DNA of 64,000 nt from JAKOQB01 sp036824465 (GTDB lineage: Bacteria > Pseudomonadota > Gammaproteobacteria > Burkholderiales > Burkholderiaceae_F), in NCBI GenBank assembly GCA_036824465.1, contig DAITAC010000004.1:1-64000 (forward strand), given 5' to 3'. How positions within the stretch are numbered: the stretch's first letter is position 1; each line of letters begins with the position of its first letter. The translations under genes and the position numbers were made by a program. Below are positions 10,294-19,412 of the stretch, piece by piece. The notes under the pieces are model-generated. The model did no database searches and had not been told where the DNA came from. It saw only the letters and a list, made by a program, of their open reading frames with translations.

Positions 10294-11280
10294 TCAATTT
10301 GGGCCAGGGTCGAGAAACTGCTCGGCAAGATGACAGGCGACCTGCCGCTCGTCAAGCGAACGTAGCACAGGGCGCTCGGCGCTGCAGCGATCGATTGCAT
10401 ACGGACAACGGGAGGAAAACACGCATCCCGACGGTGGATTCAGCGGCGAAGGCAGTTCGCCCTTGAGCACGATACGCTCGTGGCGGATCCCGGCATCGAC
10501 GATCGGCGTGGAGGCCAGCAGCGCCCGGGTGTAGGGGTGCAGCGGGCGCGAGAAGATGTGCTTCTTGGGACCGTGCTCCATCACGAGCCCCAGATACATG
10601 ACCATCACGTCGTGCGCGATGTGACGAACCACACCCAGGTCGTGCGAGATGAACAGGTACGCCAGGCTCATTTCCTGCTGCAGGTCGGCCAGCAGGTTCA
10701 GCACCTGCGCCTGCACCGAGACGTCCAGCGCCGACACCGGCTCGTCGGCCACCACGAGCGCGGGCTCCAGCATCAGCGCACGCGCGATGGCAATGCGCTG
10801 GCGCTGGCCGCCGGAGAACATGTGCGGATAGCGCGCGTAGTGCTCGGGCCGCAGCCCGACCTTGGCAAGCATCGCGCGCGCGCGCTCAGCGCGCTCGGCG
10901 GCATTGAGCTGCGTGTTGATTTCCAGCGGGGCCTCGAGAATCGCGCCGATCTTCTTGCGCGGATTGAGCGAGCCGTAGGGGTTCTGGAACACCAGTTGCA
11001 CCACGCGGCGCAGGCCGCGTTTTTCTCGCGCTCCGGCCTGCACCGTGTCGATGCCGGTCAGGCGCAGTTCGCCCTGCGTGGGCTTCTCGATCAGCGTCAC
11101 CATGCGGGCCAGCGTTGACTTGCCGCAGCCCGACTCGCCCACCACCGCAAGCGTGCGGCCGGCCGCAATGGCAAACGACACACCGCCGACCGCCTGCAGC
11201 CGCGCGGGCGCGCGAAACGGCCCGCGCTTGATGGTGTAGACCTGCGTCAGGCCTACTGCTTCGCAGACGGGTTGAGTCAT
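10294..11280 (-). CDS. dppF: Dipeptide ABC transporter ATP-binding protein DppF-like
   Basis: About 328 residues from ATG 11280 (MTQPVCEAVGL), which overlaps the stop of dppD by ATGA. Walker A is GESGCGKSTLAR, the signature is FSGGQRQRIAIARAL and Walker B is VVADEPVSALD. The C-terminal oligopeptide/dipeptide extension (LPSPLNPPSGCVFSSRC) carries the cysteines typical of OppF/DppF [4Fe-4S]-type tails. It powers peptide import at the inner membrane as a heterodimer with DppD. Confidence 0.92.
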   Translation of the reverse strand: MTQPVCEAVGLTQVYTIKRGPFRAPARLQAVGGVSFAIAAGRTLAVVGESGCGKSTLARMVTLIEKPTQGELRLTGIDTVQAGAREKRGLRRVVQLVFQNPYGSLNPRKKIGAILEAPLEINTQLNAAERAERARAMLAKVGLRPEHYARYPHMFSGGQRQRIAIARALMLEPALVVADEPVSALDVSVQAQVLNLLADLQQEMSLAYLFISHDLGVVRHIAHDVMVMYLGLVMEHGPKKHIFSRPLHPYTRALLASTPIVDAGIRHERIVLKGELPSPLNPPSGCVFSSRCPYAIDRCSAERPVLRSLDERQVACHLAEQFLDPGPN

Positions 11281-12299
11281 GCCGTCGCCGCCGTGGGCGC
11301 GCGATCGCGCGCGATGCGCGCCTCGCGCTGCGGATCGCCCATCGGGTAGTGGCATCGCACCGCGCCGTCGGCGAGCGGTTGCAGCGCCGGGCGGGTTGCG
11401 CACCGTGTCGGCGTGGCGAATTCGCAGCGCGGCGCAAAAAGGCAGCCCGTCGGGCGATCGTAGGCGCCCGGCACCACGCCCGGGATCGTGGCCAGGCGAT
11501 GCAGGCCTTCGCTGCGCTCGGGCATCGCCGCCAGCAGCGCGGCGGTGTATGGGTGCTGCGGCGCCTCGAACAGCGCCGCGGCGGCCCGCTCTTCGACGAT
11601 CTGTCCCGCGTACATCACGGCCACGCGCTGCGCCGTCTCGGACACCACGCCCATGTTGTGCGTAATCAGCACCAGTGCCATGCCACGTTCGCGCTGCAGG
11701 CCACGCAGCAAATCGAGAATCTGAGCCTGGATCGTGACGTCCAGCGCGGTCGTCGGCTCATCGGCGATCAGCAGGCGCGGATTGCAGGCGATCGCCATCG
11801 CAATCATCACGCGCTGGTTCATGCCACCCGACAACTGGTGCGGGTAGTCCTTCAGCCGGCTCGCAGCGGCGGGAATGCCGACTTGTTCCAGCAGTTCGAC
11901 CGCGCGCTGGCGGGCCGCCCTGCCGTCCATTCCCAGGTGAAGCTGCAAGGTCTCGACGAGTTGAAAGCCGACGGTGAAGCAGGGATTCAGGCTCGTGGTC
12001 GGGTCCTGAAAGATCATCGCCACGTCCTTGCCGATGATGTGGCGTCGTTCGCGCGCCGAAAGACTTTGCAGGTCATGGCCGCCAAAGTTCATGCGGCGTG
12101 CGCGCACCTCGCCGGGAAAGCTCACCAGGCCCATCATGGCCAGCATCATCACGCTTTTGCCCGAGCCCGACTCGCCCACCACGCCCAGCACTTCGCCTTC
12201 GTCCACCGACAGGTTCACCCCATCGACCGCGTGCATCACGGCTCCCTGCGTCGGAAAATCAACGTGCAGGTCTTCGATGTCAAGCAGCGGCGTCGCCAT
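11277..12299 (-). CDS. dppD: Dipeptide ABC transporter ATP-binding protein DppD-like
   Basis: About 340 residues from ATG 12299 (MATPLLDIEDLHVDF), five bases after the dppC stop. Walker A GESGSGKSVMML, signature LSGGMNQRVMIAMAI and Walker B LLIADEPTTALD are intact. The C-terminus has the peptide-transporter extension PTGCLFAPRCEFATPTRC with cysteines. It pairs with DppF. The frame stays open for another 680 bases upstream, but that part overlaps dppC and is a shadow. Confidence 0.92.
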   Translation of the reverse strand: MATPLLDIEDLHVDFPTQGAVMHAVDGVNLSVDEGEVLGVVGESGSGKSVMMLAMMGLVSFPGEVRARRMNFGGHDLQSLSARERRHIIGKDVAMIFQDPTTSLNPCFTVGFQLVETLQLHLGMDGRAARQRAVELLEQVGIPAAASRLKDYPHQLSGGMNQRVMIAMAIACNPRLLIADEPTTALDVTIQAQILDLLRGLQRERGMALVLITHNMGVVSETAQRVAVMYAGQIVEERAAAALFEAPQHPYTAALLAAMPERSEGLHRLATIPGVVPGAYDRPTGCLFAPRCEFATPTRCATRPALQPLADGAVRCHYPMGDPQREARIARDRAPTAATA

Positions 12300-12304
12300 C
12301 GTGG

Positions 12305-13219
12305 TCAGCGTTTCAGCTTGGGATCGAGCGCGTCGCGCAGGCCGTCGCCGAGCAGGTTGAATGCGAGCACCGTGACCAGGATCATCAGCCCCGGGAAGGT
12401 CACCACCCACCACGCGCGCAGCACGAACTCGCGCGCGTCGGCCAGCATCGTGCCCCATTCGGCCGCCGGCGGCTGGGCGCCGAGCCCGAGGAAGCCGAGC
12501 GCGGCCGCATCGAGAATCGCGGTCGATACACCCAGCGAGGCCTGCACGATCAGCGGCGCAGCGCAGTTGGGCAGCACTTCGATGAACATCAGGCGCAGCC
12601 GCCCGGCGCCCGACAGGCGCGCCGCGGTGACGTAGTCCTTGGCGGTTTCCGACAGCACCGCTGCACGCGTGATGCGCACGTAATGCGGCAGCACGACCAC
12701 CGACACCGCCAGCATTGCGTTCATCAACCCGGGCCCGAGGATGGCGACGATCACGATGGCCAGCAGCAGGCTGGGCAGGGTGAGGATGATGTCCATCAGC
12801 CGCATGATCGCGATCTCGGTCACGCCGCGCACGAAGCCGGCCACCATGCCGAGCACGATGCCGACCACGATCGACAGCGCGACCACGGCGATGCCGATGG
12901 TCAGCGACAGCCGCCCACCGTGAATCAGGCGCGAGAGTATGTCGCGACCGATCGCATCGGTACCCAGGGGGTAGGACCACGAGCCGCCCCGGGACCAGGC
13001 GGGCGGCTGCAGAAAGGCCGCGTTGTTGGTCAGATCCGGCGCATGCGGCGCGATCTGCGGCGCCAGCGCGGCCATCAGCAGCACGGCAATCACGATCACC
13101 AGACCCGCGACCGCGCCCGCATTGGCGCTGAAGCTGCCCCAGAACTCGCGCAGTGGCCCGGGCGGCGCCTCGTTCGCGTCCGTCATCGCTGCGCTTGCGG
13201 TCTCGTTCATGACGTTCAT
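12305..13219 (-). CDS. dppC: Dipeptide ABC transporter permease DppC-like
   Basis: About 304 residues from ATG 13219, overlapping the dppB stop by ATGA; an internal ATG at MTDANEAPP is another possible start. An N-terminal OppC-type segment (LREFWGSFSANAGAVAGLVIVIAV) is followed by five or six membrane segments and the EAA-loop region AAALGFLGLGAQPPAAEWG, which contacts the ATPases. The end NLLGDGLRDALDPKLKR is nearly the same as the gene fragment at the left edge of the window. Confidence 0.92.
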   Translation of the reverse strand: MNVMNETASAAMTDANEAPPGPLREFWGSFSANAGAVAGLVIVIAVLLMAALAPQIAPHAPDLTNNAAFLQPPAWSRGGSWSYPLGTDAIGRDILSRLIHGGRLSLTIGIAVVALSIVVGIVLGMVAGFVRGVTEIAIMRLMDIILTLPSLLLAIVIVAILGPGLMNAMLAVSVVVLPHYVRITRAAVLSETAKDYVTAARLSGAGRLRLMFIEVLPNCAAPLIVQASLGVSTAILDAAALGFLGLGAQPPAAEWGTMLADAREFVLRAWWVVTFPGLMILVTVLAFNLLGDGLRDALDPKLKR

Positions 13220-14226
13220 GACGCGCGCAGAACGCGCGGGTTGATGATGCCGTAGGCCAGGTCCACCAGCAGGTTCACCACCATCACGACGCCGCCCAGC
13301 AGCAGCAGGCCCCCCTGCAGCACGGGGTAGTCGCGCCGGCTGATGGCCTCGATCATCCACTTGCCCACGCCCGGCCAGGAGAAAATGGTCTCGGTGAGGA
13401 TGGCACCAGTGAAGAGCACGCTCACCTGCAGGCCGATCACCGTGACCACCGGAATCAGCGCGTTGCGGAACGCATGCAGTGCCACCACGCGAGCGTTCGA
13501 CAGCCCCTTGGCGCGCGCGGTGCGGATGTAGTCCTCGCCCAGCACTTCGAGCATGGCCGAGCGCGTCATGCGCGCGATGATTGCCAACGGATTCGTGCCG
13601 AGCACGATGGTAGGCAGGATCAGATGCGAGGCCGCCGATTTCCAGGCGCCCGGTTCGCCGGAGAGCCAGGCATCGACGAGATGGAATCCGGTGACCGGCT
13701 CGAAGAAGTACTTGACCGCGATGCGCCCGGACACAGGTGTCCAGCCCAGCTGCACAGAAAACAGCAGGATCAGCAGCAGGCCCCACCAGAAGATCGGCAT
13801 CGAATAGCCGGTGAGCGACAACCCCATCACGCCGTGGTCGAACACCGAGTTGCGCCGCACCGCGGCCAGCATGCCTGCCGGAATACCCAGCAGCAGCGCG
13901 AATGCGATTGCGCACAGCGCCAGCTCGATGGTGGCCGGAAACAACGCGACAAATTCCCGCACCACCGGCTCCTGCGTGATCATCGACTTGCCGAGGTCGC
14001 CATGCAGCACGCGCCCGATGTAGATCGCGTACTGCGCGAGCACCGGCTTGTCGAGCCCGTACTCCTTCACCAGCGCGGCGTGGCGCTCGGGATCGATACC
14101 GCGCTCACCAGCCAGCGTCTCGATCGGATCGCCCGGCACGAGGCGGATCATCAGGAAAGCGAGCAATGTCATGCCGATGAAGGTCGGGATGACCAGGCTC
14201 AGGCGAGTCAGGATGAAGCGCAGCAT
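13216..14226 (-). CDS. dppB: Dipeptide ABC transporter permease DppB-like
   Basis: A 336-residue inner-membrane permease, first gene of the operon. It starts MLRFILTRLSLVIPTFIGMT and has the family segments RLVPGDPIE, AKGLSNARVVALHAFRNALIPV (the EAA loop) and TETIFSWPGVGKWM. Six membrane segments are expected. It forms the channel with DppC. The 105 bp before it (to the dcd stop at 14332) should hold the operon promoter. Confidence 0.92.
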   Translation of the reverse strand: MLRFILTRLSLVIPTFIGMTLLAFLMIRLVPGDPIETLAGERGIDPERHAALVKEYGLDKPVLAQYAIYIGRVLHGDLGKSMITQEPVVREFVALFPATIELALCAIAFALLLGIPAGMLAAVRRNSVFDHGVMGLSLTGYSMPIFWWGLLLILLFSVQLGWTPVSGRIAVKYFFEPVTGFHLVDAWLSGEPGAWKSAASHLILPTIVLGTNPLAIIARMTRSAMLEVLGEDYIRTARAKGLSNARVVALHAFRNALIPVVTVIGLQVSVLFTGAILTETIFSWPGVGKWMIEAISRRDYPVLQGGLLLLGGVVMVVNLLVDLAYGIINPRVLRAS

Positions 14227-14331
14227 CGGGCAATTCTATCCGCGCCAATGCGTTGAGCCCGCGCCGCACGACGCACGCAGCGCTCCAGGGTCAGGCTACC
14301 GTGCCTTCAGCACATCAGCGCAGTCAGCGCC

Positions 14332-16125
14332 TCAAGTCTTCGGCAGCGTGACGCCGGTCTGCCCCTGATACTTCCCGCCGCGATCCTTGTACGAGGTCTC
14401 GCACACTTCGTCGCTTTCGATGAAGATCACCTGCGCGCAACCCTCGCCCGCGTAGATCTTCGCCGGCAGCGGCGTGGTGTTGGAGAACTCCAGAGTCACG
14501 TGCCCTTCCCACTCGGGTTCGAGCGGGGTTACGTTGACGATGATGCCGCACCTTGCGTATGTTGAATTGTGGACGATGATTCCGTTAGCGACGAAGTTGT
14601 GTACGCGCGGCACATGAAGATCGAACACTTCTTCTTCGCCAGCAGGTTCGATGCTTTCGACCGTATCCCAGATCGGGCCCTCGGCAAGCGCAGCCAGCTC
14701 GGCGTCGGCCGTGGCCCTGGCCACCGACGCGGCGACGCGCAGTGGTACGGACTGCGACGGCATCGTGCGCGCCAGTCCGATTGCGCGCAGCGAGCTTCCA
14801 TTGGCAACTGCTGCCCCGCGAATCGACACCCAGGCTTCACGCGGCAGCGTGTCGAAGTTGCTCCGCAGTCGTTCCCCACCCAGCAAAGGGCGGATTTCTT
14901 CTTCCAGGCGTCGCTGCTTGATTGATCCGGTCCAGAAGCCGATTTCAGACGCAAAGCGCGCGATCTGCTCGCGATCCGTAATCTGGACCGAGTGCGCCTC
15001 AGTTCCGATCTGCGTCTTCTTCTCGCGCATCAATCCGAAAATGCCGAACCGCAACAACAGGTGATGAACGTCTTCAATCAAGCGGCGCGACTTGGAGTAG
15101 TACTCGAGGAAGAACGAGTCCTTACTTTTGTAGAGCCCGCCGTCGCCGGAAAAAAGGGCGCGCAGAAAGCGCTGAACACTCGCCTTTGGCGCCGTGAACA
15201 CGACCTGCGGAACGAGTTTGTCTCCCGCGGCAACGTTCAGCCCGTAGTTCCTGAGCCATGCGGTCGCCCGATTCGTCGCAGGGATTCCGCCGCGGCCGGC
15301 GTGATTGACGATGCGATAGCCAAACCTTGCCCGGTGAGTTACGCAACCGAGTTCCCCTTCCGCAACGCATTCCTCCAGTAGTCGCACGAGCACGGGATCG
15401 CTGCTGGTGAAGGTCGGGCTGTGTCCGGGCGTGTCGCATTGCCCCTCCGAGATCATCAGGCCAAGCAGCGCTGCTTCCCAGTCGGGGAGCGCTGTCTTGC
15501 CAAACACCGGAATCGCGCGCGCAACGGCAATGCGGTCGCCTGAAGACAGCGACCCAAGCGCAGTCCAGCCATTCAACTGCCGAAACGGATGATTCTCGGT
15601 TGCCTTGATGCGAAACCCCGCCCGTGTTCGCAGCTCGTAAACCGGCCTGCGACCCTGCGGAATGAACTCGGCGACGCGCGCGGGATCGAGGCGCCAGCGA
15701 TCGAGCGCCAACGTCTTGCGTCCCCAGCCGAATTCCGTGATCGGCAGGTACGCCCCCGTCTCCGCATCAACGATGCGCGTGTCCGCGGTAACACACTTAC
15801 CCAGGCAAATCGTGAGCACGTTGCGCGGGATGCGAAAGAACTCGACGGTGCGGCCGAGTGCGAATGAGTTGGGCGGAATGATGCAGACGTCGCCCCTGAA
15901 ATCGACAAACGAGTTCTCGTCGAAATTCTTCGGATCGACGATCGTGCTGTTGATGTTGGTGAAGATCTTGAATTCGCGCGCCACCCGCACGTCATAACCG
16001 TAGCTGGACGTGCCATAGCTGACGATTTTCTTGCCGTCGGCCTGGCGCACCTGGCCGGGCTCGAACGGCTCGATCATTCCGTGCGCCGCCTGGCGGCGAA
16101 TCCACTTATCGCTCTTGATTGTCAT
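14332..16125 (-). CDS. dcd: dCTP deaminase precursor carrying an in-frame intein
   Basis: A 597-residue frame that reads as dCTP deaminase in two pieces. Residues 1-110 (MTIKSDKWIRRQA to LTICLGK) and 521-597 (STYARCGIIVNVT to GVTLPKT) join into a 187-residue enzyme, close to the normal ~188-193. The interruption falls inside the conserved GKSTYARCG motif that forms the active site, so the enzyme is inactive until the intein splices out. The spliced protein converts dCTP to dUTP and ammonia for dTMP synthesis. No frameshift or stop breaks either half. The gene lies between the dpp operon and a divergent Lon-like gene. The extein call is very secure. Confidence 0.95.
   Translation of the reverse strand: MTIKSDKWIRRQAAHGMIEPFEPGQVRQADGKKIVSYGTSSYGYDVRVAREFKIFTNINSTIVDPKNFDENSFVDFRGDVCIIPPNSFALGRTVEFFRIPRNVLTICLGKCVTADTRIVDAETGAYLPITEFGWGRKTLALDRWRLDPARVAEFIPQGRRPVYELRTRAGFRIKATENHPFRQLNGWTALGSLSSGDRIAVARAIPVFGKTALPDWEAALLGLMISEGQCDTPGHSPTFTSSDPVLVRLLEECVAEGELGCVTHRARFGYRIVNHAGRGGIPATNRATAWLRNYGLNVAAGDKLVPQVVFTAPKASVQRFLRALFSGDGGLYKSKDSFFLEYYSKSRRLIEDVHHLLLRFGIFGLMREKKTQIGTEAHSVQITDREQIARFASEIGFWTGSIKQRRLEEEIRPLLGGERLRSNFDTLPREAWVSIRGAAVANGSSLRAIGLARTMPSQSVPLRVAASVARATADAELAALAEGPIWDTVESIEPAGEEEVFDLHVPRVHNFVANGIIVHNSTYARCGIIVNVTPLEPEWEGHVTLEFSNTTPLPAKIYAGEGCAQVIFIESDEVCETSYKDRGGKYQGQTGVTLPKT
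14566..15795 (-). mobile_element. Intein with LAGLIDADG-type homing endonuclease in dCTP deaminase
   Basis: Codons 111-520 of dcd (410 residues) have all the marks of a large intein. Block A begins with C111 (CVTADTRIVD). Block B has the TxxH signature TENH (T176-H179). The two dodecapeptide motifs of a LAGLIDADG endonuclease are LLGLMISEG (220-228, with E227) and FLRALFSGDGG (320-330, with D328). Block F is VFDLHVPRVHNFVANG. Block G is IIVHN with the penultimate H519 and terminal N520, and the +1 extein residue is S521. Every splicing residue is present, so splicing should work, and the endonuclease may be active. The insertion point is LGK^STYAR in the most conserved motif of the host, as usual for inteins. 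Confidence 0.95.
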
Positions 16126-16252
16126 TGGGGTCGATGGTGAATGACGAGAATCGACCCCGATTCTAGGCTGCGGGCTGTTTCATTGGCGGCGGTCAACGCG
16201 ACCGCGACGCGTGGTGCTACAAGAAACCATCGTTTGCCGATGCACCCGGATC
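16126..16252. promoter_or_regulatory. Divergent promoter region between dcd and the Lon-like gene
   Basis: A 127-bp gap between two divergent start codons must hold both promoters. I cannot assign -35 and -10 boxes with confidence. Confidence 0.35.
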
Positions 16253-18658
16253 ATGACCAGTTCGCTGCCTGTCGAAAAACTGTCGCGCAAGGCCGACCTG
16301 TCGGCGATTGCGTTCGACTCAACCGCTGAATTGACACCGATTGACGGCCTGCTCGGTCAACAACGCGCGGCCGACGCATTGCAGTTCGGAACGCGCATCG
16401 ATGCGCCCGGCTTCAACCTGTTCGTGATCGGCAGCCCCGGCGCGAGCATCGACCGCGCGGTTAAGGCCCTCCTGGTCGAGAAGGCCGCCGCACAGCCGGT
16501 GCCGCGCGACTGGGTCTACGTGAACAACTTTGCCGATCCGCGCGCGCCGCGCGCGATCGAGCTGCCACCGGGTCGTGGCATGGAATTGCGCGCTGCGGTG
16601 AAGGACCTGATCGACGATCTGGGTGTTGCATTGCCGGCCGCGTTCGAAAGCCAGGATTATCAGGCGCGCCGCAGCGCGATCGACGAGACCTTTCAGCGCC
16701 GGCAGGATGAAGCGCTGAACGCGCTGCGGCAGGAAGGTGTGAATCGCGGCGTGGCAGTGGCGCGCACGCCGTTCGGCTTTGCGCTCGCGCCGATGAAGGA
16801 CGGCGCGGTGATGAAGCCGGAAGCAATCAACGCGCTGGCAGAAGAAGAACGCACGCAGCTGCAGGCAACGATGACCGAGTTCGAGAAGAAGCTCGAGACG
16901 TTGCTGCAGTCGATCCCGCGCTGGGACAAACAGCGCCGCGACGAAGTGCGCGCGCTGGACCGCGAAACCGCGCGCTATGCGGTCGGCCACGCGCTCGACG
17001 AGCTGAAGACGCGCTTTGCCGACCTGCCAGGCGTGCTCGAACAGCTGGAGGCCGTGCGCAATGACCTGCTCGCCAACGTCGGCGTCTTCATCGTGCAGGC
17101 TGCGCGGCGGGAAGCGGGCGACGAGAGCGAGGCGCTTTTCACCGGCGCACTGGAGCGCTACGCAATCAACGTGCTGGTTTCCCAGCCAAGCGACGCGAAG
17201 GGTGCGCCGGTCGTGGAGGAACTGCACCCCTCGCTCGGCAACCTGCTTGGCCGCGTCGAACACGAATCGCAGCAGGGTGTGCTGGTCACCAATTTCCGGC
17301 ACATCAAGGCCGGCGCGCTGCACCGGGCCAACGGCGGCTACCTGCTGCTCGACGCGCTGGCCGTGCTGTCCGAGTACTACAGCTGGATGGCGCTGAAGCG
17401 GGCACTGAAGGCGCGTCGCATCCGCATTGAAAGCCTGGGCGATCTGTTGAGCCTCACCAGCACGGTATCGCTCGAGCCGGAACCGATTCCGCTCGACGTC
17501 AAGGTGGTGCTGTACGGCGACCGGCTGCTGTACTACCTGCTCGCGATGTACGACCCGGAACTCACGCAGCACTTCAAGGTGGTCGCCGACTTCGACGACG
17601 AACTTGCGCGCAGTCCCGACGGCGAAGCGATGTTCGCGCGGCTGATCGCCGCGATCGCGCAGAAGGAAAAGCTCAAACCCCTTGACCGCGCCGCGGTCGC
17701 GCGCGTGATCGAAGAGGCCGCGCGGCTGGCGGAAGACGCGCACAAGCTGACGTTGCTCACCGACACGATCCGCGACCTGCTGACCGAGGCCGACTTCCTG
17801 TCGAGCGATGCGCAGCGCGCGCAGACCACCGCGGCCGACATCGATCGCGCCGCGCACGAGCGCGTACGCCGCGCCGCGCGTTACAGCGAACGAATCCAGG
17901 AGTCGATCACGCGCGAAATCGCGCTGATCGACACCGCCGGCAGCAACATCGGCCAGATCAACGGACTGTCCGTGTTCGAACTCGGCGGCCACCTTTTCGG
18001 CCGGCCGACGCGCATCACGGTTCGCGTGCGTCCGGGCGGCGGCCGCGTGATCGACATCGAGCGTGAGGTCAAGCTTGGCGGGCCAATTCACTCAAAGGGC
18101 GTGCTGATCCTGTCCGGGTTCATCAGCGGCCGCTATGCGCTCGATGTGCCGATGTCACTGTCCGCGTCGATCGTGTTCGAGCAAAGTTACGGCGGCGTGG
18201 AGGGCGACAGCGCATCCTGCGCCGAACTGGCGGCGCTACTGTCGGCGCTGGCCGATGCGCCGTTGCGCCAGGATCTGGCGATGACCGGATCCGTCAACCA
18301 GCTCGGGCAGGTGCAGGCGATCGGCGGCGTGAACGCGAAGATCGAGGGCTTCTTCGACATCTGCAATGCCCGCGGGCTCACCGGCACCCAGGGCGTTCTG
18401 ATTCCAGCCGCGAACGTGCAGCACCTGATGCTGCGCGCCGATGTGATCGAGGCCTGCGCGGCGGGACGCTTCGCTGTGTATGCGGTCAAGGATGTCGATG
18501 AAGCGCTCACGCTGCTGACGGGACAGACCGCAGGCAGCCGTGAAACCGACGGCAAATTCCCGGCGGACAGCCTGAACGGGCGCGTCGAGGCGCAGCTGCG
18601 CGTGTTCGCCCGTGTGCAGCAGCAGGCGAGACTGGAGCCACGCCAAGAGCCGGTGTGA
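16253..18658 (+). CDS. Lon-like ATP-dependent protease family protein
   Basis: About 801 residues from ATG 16253 (MTSSLPVEKLS). The N-terminal AAA_32-type region (PIDGLLGQQRAADALQFG, then VIGSPGASIDRAVKAL) has a changed P-loop lacking the GKT/S of Walker A. The C-terminal domain is a Lon protease: S653 in EGDSASCAEL and K696 in GGVNAKIEG. They are 43 residues apart, the same spacing as the Ser-Lys dyad of E. coli Lon (679/722). This is the Lon-related family (YcbZ/LonH kind), whose members have an inserted helical region and can act without robust ATPase. It would degrade proteins in the cytosol. The next gene begins inside its stop codon (GTGA), so the two are translationally linked. Confidence 0.88.
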   Translation: MTSSLPVEKLSRKADLSAIAFDSTAELTPIDGLLGQQRAADALQFGTRIDAPGFNLFVIGSPGASIDRAVKALLVEKAAAQPVPRDWVYVNNFADPRAPRAIELPPGRGMELRAAVKDLIDDLGVALPAAFESQDYQARRSAIDETFQRRQDEALNALRQEGVNRGVAVARTPFGFALAPMKDGAVMKPEAINALAEEERTQLQATMTEFEKKLETLLQSIPRWDKQRRDEVRALDRETARYAVGHALDELKTRFADLPGVLEQLEAVRNDLLANVGVFIVQAARREAGDESEALFTGALERYAINVLVSQPSDAKGAPVVEELHPSLGNLLGRVEHESQQGVLVTNFRHIKAGALHRANGGYLLLDALAVLSEYYSWMALKRALKARRIRIESLGDLLSLTSTVSLEPEPIPLDVKVVLYGDRLLYYLLAMYDPELTQHFKVVADFDDELARSPDGEAMFARLIAAIAQKEKLKPLDRAAVARVIEEAARLAEDAHKLTLLTDTIRDLLTEADFLSSDAQRAQTTAADIDRAAHERVRRAARYSERIQESITREIALIDTAGSNIGQINGLSVFELGGHLFGRPTRITVRVRPGGGRVIDIEREVKLGGPIHSKGVLILSGFISGRYALDVPMSLSASIVFEQSYGGVEGDSASCAELAALLSALADAPLRQDLAMTGSVNQLGQVQAIGGVNAKIEGFFDICNARGLTGTQGVLIPAANVQHLMLRADVIEACAAGRFAVYAVKDVDEALTLLTGQTAGSRETDGKFPADSLNGRVEAQLRVFARVQQQARLEPRQEPV

Positions 18659-19395
18659 AACCGATGCCCGCGTCCTTCCGCAGCGTGGTGATCAGCCTGT
18701 CGTCCGCGGCGACAACGCCGGAACTGCTGCATCTGGCGGCCGAGATGGCGCGCCTGATCGGCGCCGATCTTCGGGCGTTGTATGTGGAGGATGAATCGCT
18801 GCTGGACGTCGCTGATGTGCCGCTGGCGCGCGAGGTCGATCCGCTGCGTCCATCCGGGGATCGGTGGCGCCCGCTGGCGCGTGAGCAACTGGCGCGCGAC
18901 TTTGAACTCGCCGCTACTTCCGTGCGCCGGCGTTTGAGCGACGCTGCCAGTGCCGTCGGCGTGCGGGTCGAATTCTCGGTCGTGCGTGCCGATCCGCGCT
19001 CACTGACTCTGCTCGAAGAGTTGCGCGGACATGACGACTTCCTGTTCGTCGTGCCTGCCAAACGTGCGGCAACAGCAGCGCGGCTCCCCGCCGGCGCGAT
19101 GTTATATGCGCCGCCAGGCATCGCGCGCCGCCGTGGCGACGTGATCGCGCTCGCGCGCAACCCCACTGCGGCGGCGGCACGGCTCGCCGATCAGATCGCC
19201 CGTGCCGCGCATGCGCGATTGATCCTGATCGACGCCGCCGGCGACGCCGAGCATTTGCAGCATGCACTCGGCCACTTGCACGAGCGACTGATCGTCGCGG
19301 GCGCGGAGGCCTTCGCGGATGCGGATGACGCCGCGCAACTGGCCGCGCTGCGCCGCGTGCCGGTGATCGTCGTGCCGGATTCATCGCCCGCCTAG
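18655..19395 (+). CDS. Universal stress protein-like protein
   Basis: A 246-residue protein whose GTG start overlaps the Lon-like stop as GTGA; an ATG at 18664 (MPASF) is an alternative. The first half looks like a UspA fold: VVISLSSAATTPELLHLAAEMARLIGADLRALYVED, then ALYVEDESLLD and a charged helix. The second half repeats a beta-alpha pattern (DVIALARNPTAAAARLADQIARAA, ARLILIDAAG) and ends VPVIVVPDSS. The ATP-binding G-x2-G-x9-G motif is not clear. It might monitor or serve the Lon-like protease it overlaps; that is an inference from gene order only. Confidence 0.5.
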   Translation: MKPMPASFRSVVISLSSAATTPELLHLAAEMARLIGADLRALYVEDESLLDVADVPLAREVDPLRPSGDRWRPLAREQLARDFELAATSVRRRLSDAASAVGVRVEFSVVRADPRSLTLLEELRGHDDFLFVVPAKRAATAARLPAGAMLYAPPGIARRRGDVIALARNPTAAAARLADQIARAAHARLILIDAAGDAEHLQHALGHLHERLIVAGAEAFADADDAAQLAALRRVPVIVVPDSSPA

Positions 19396-19412
19396 ATCGC
19401 CTCTGCAGAACG

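Noticed and set aside
14566..15795. Group I intron or frameshifted insertion in dcd
   Set aside because: The insertion is fully in frame, with protein-level splicing motifs at both ends.
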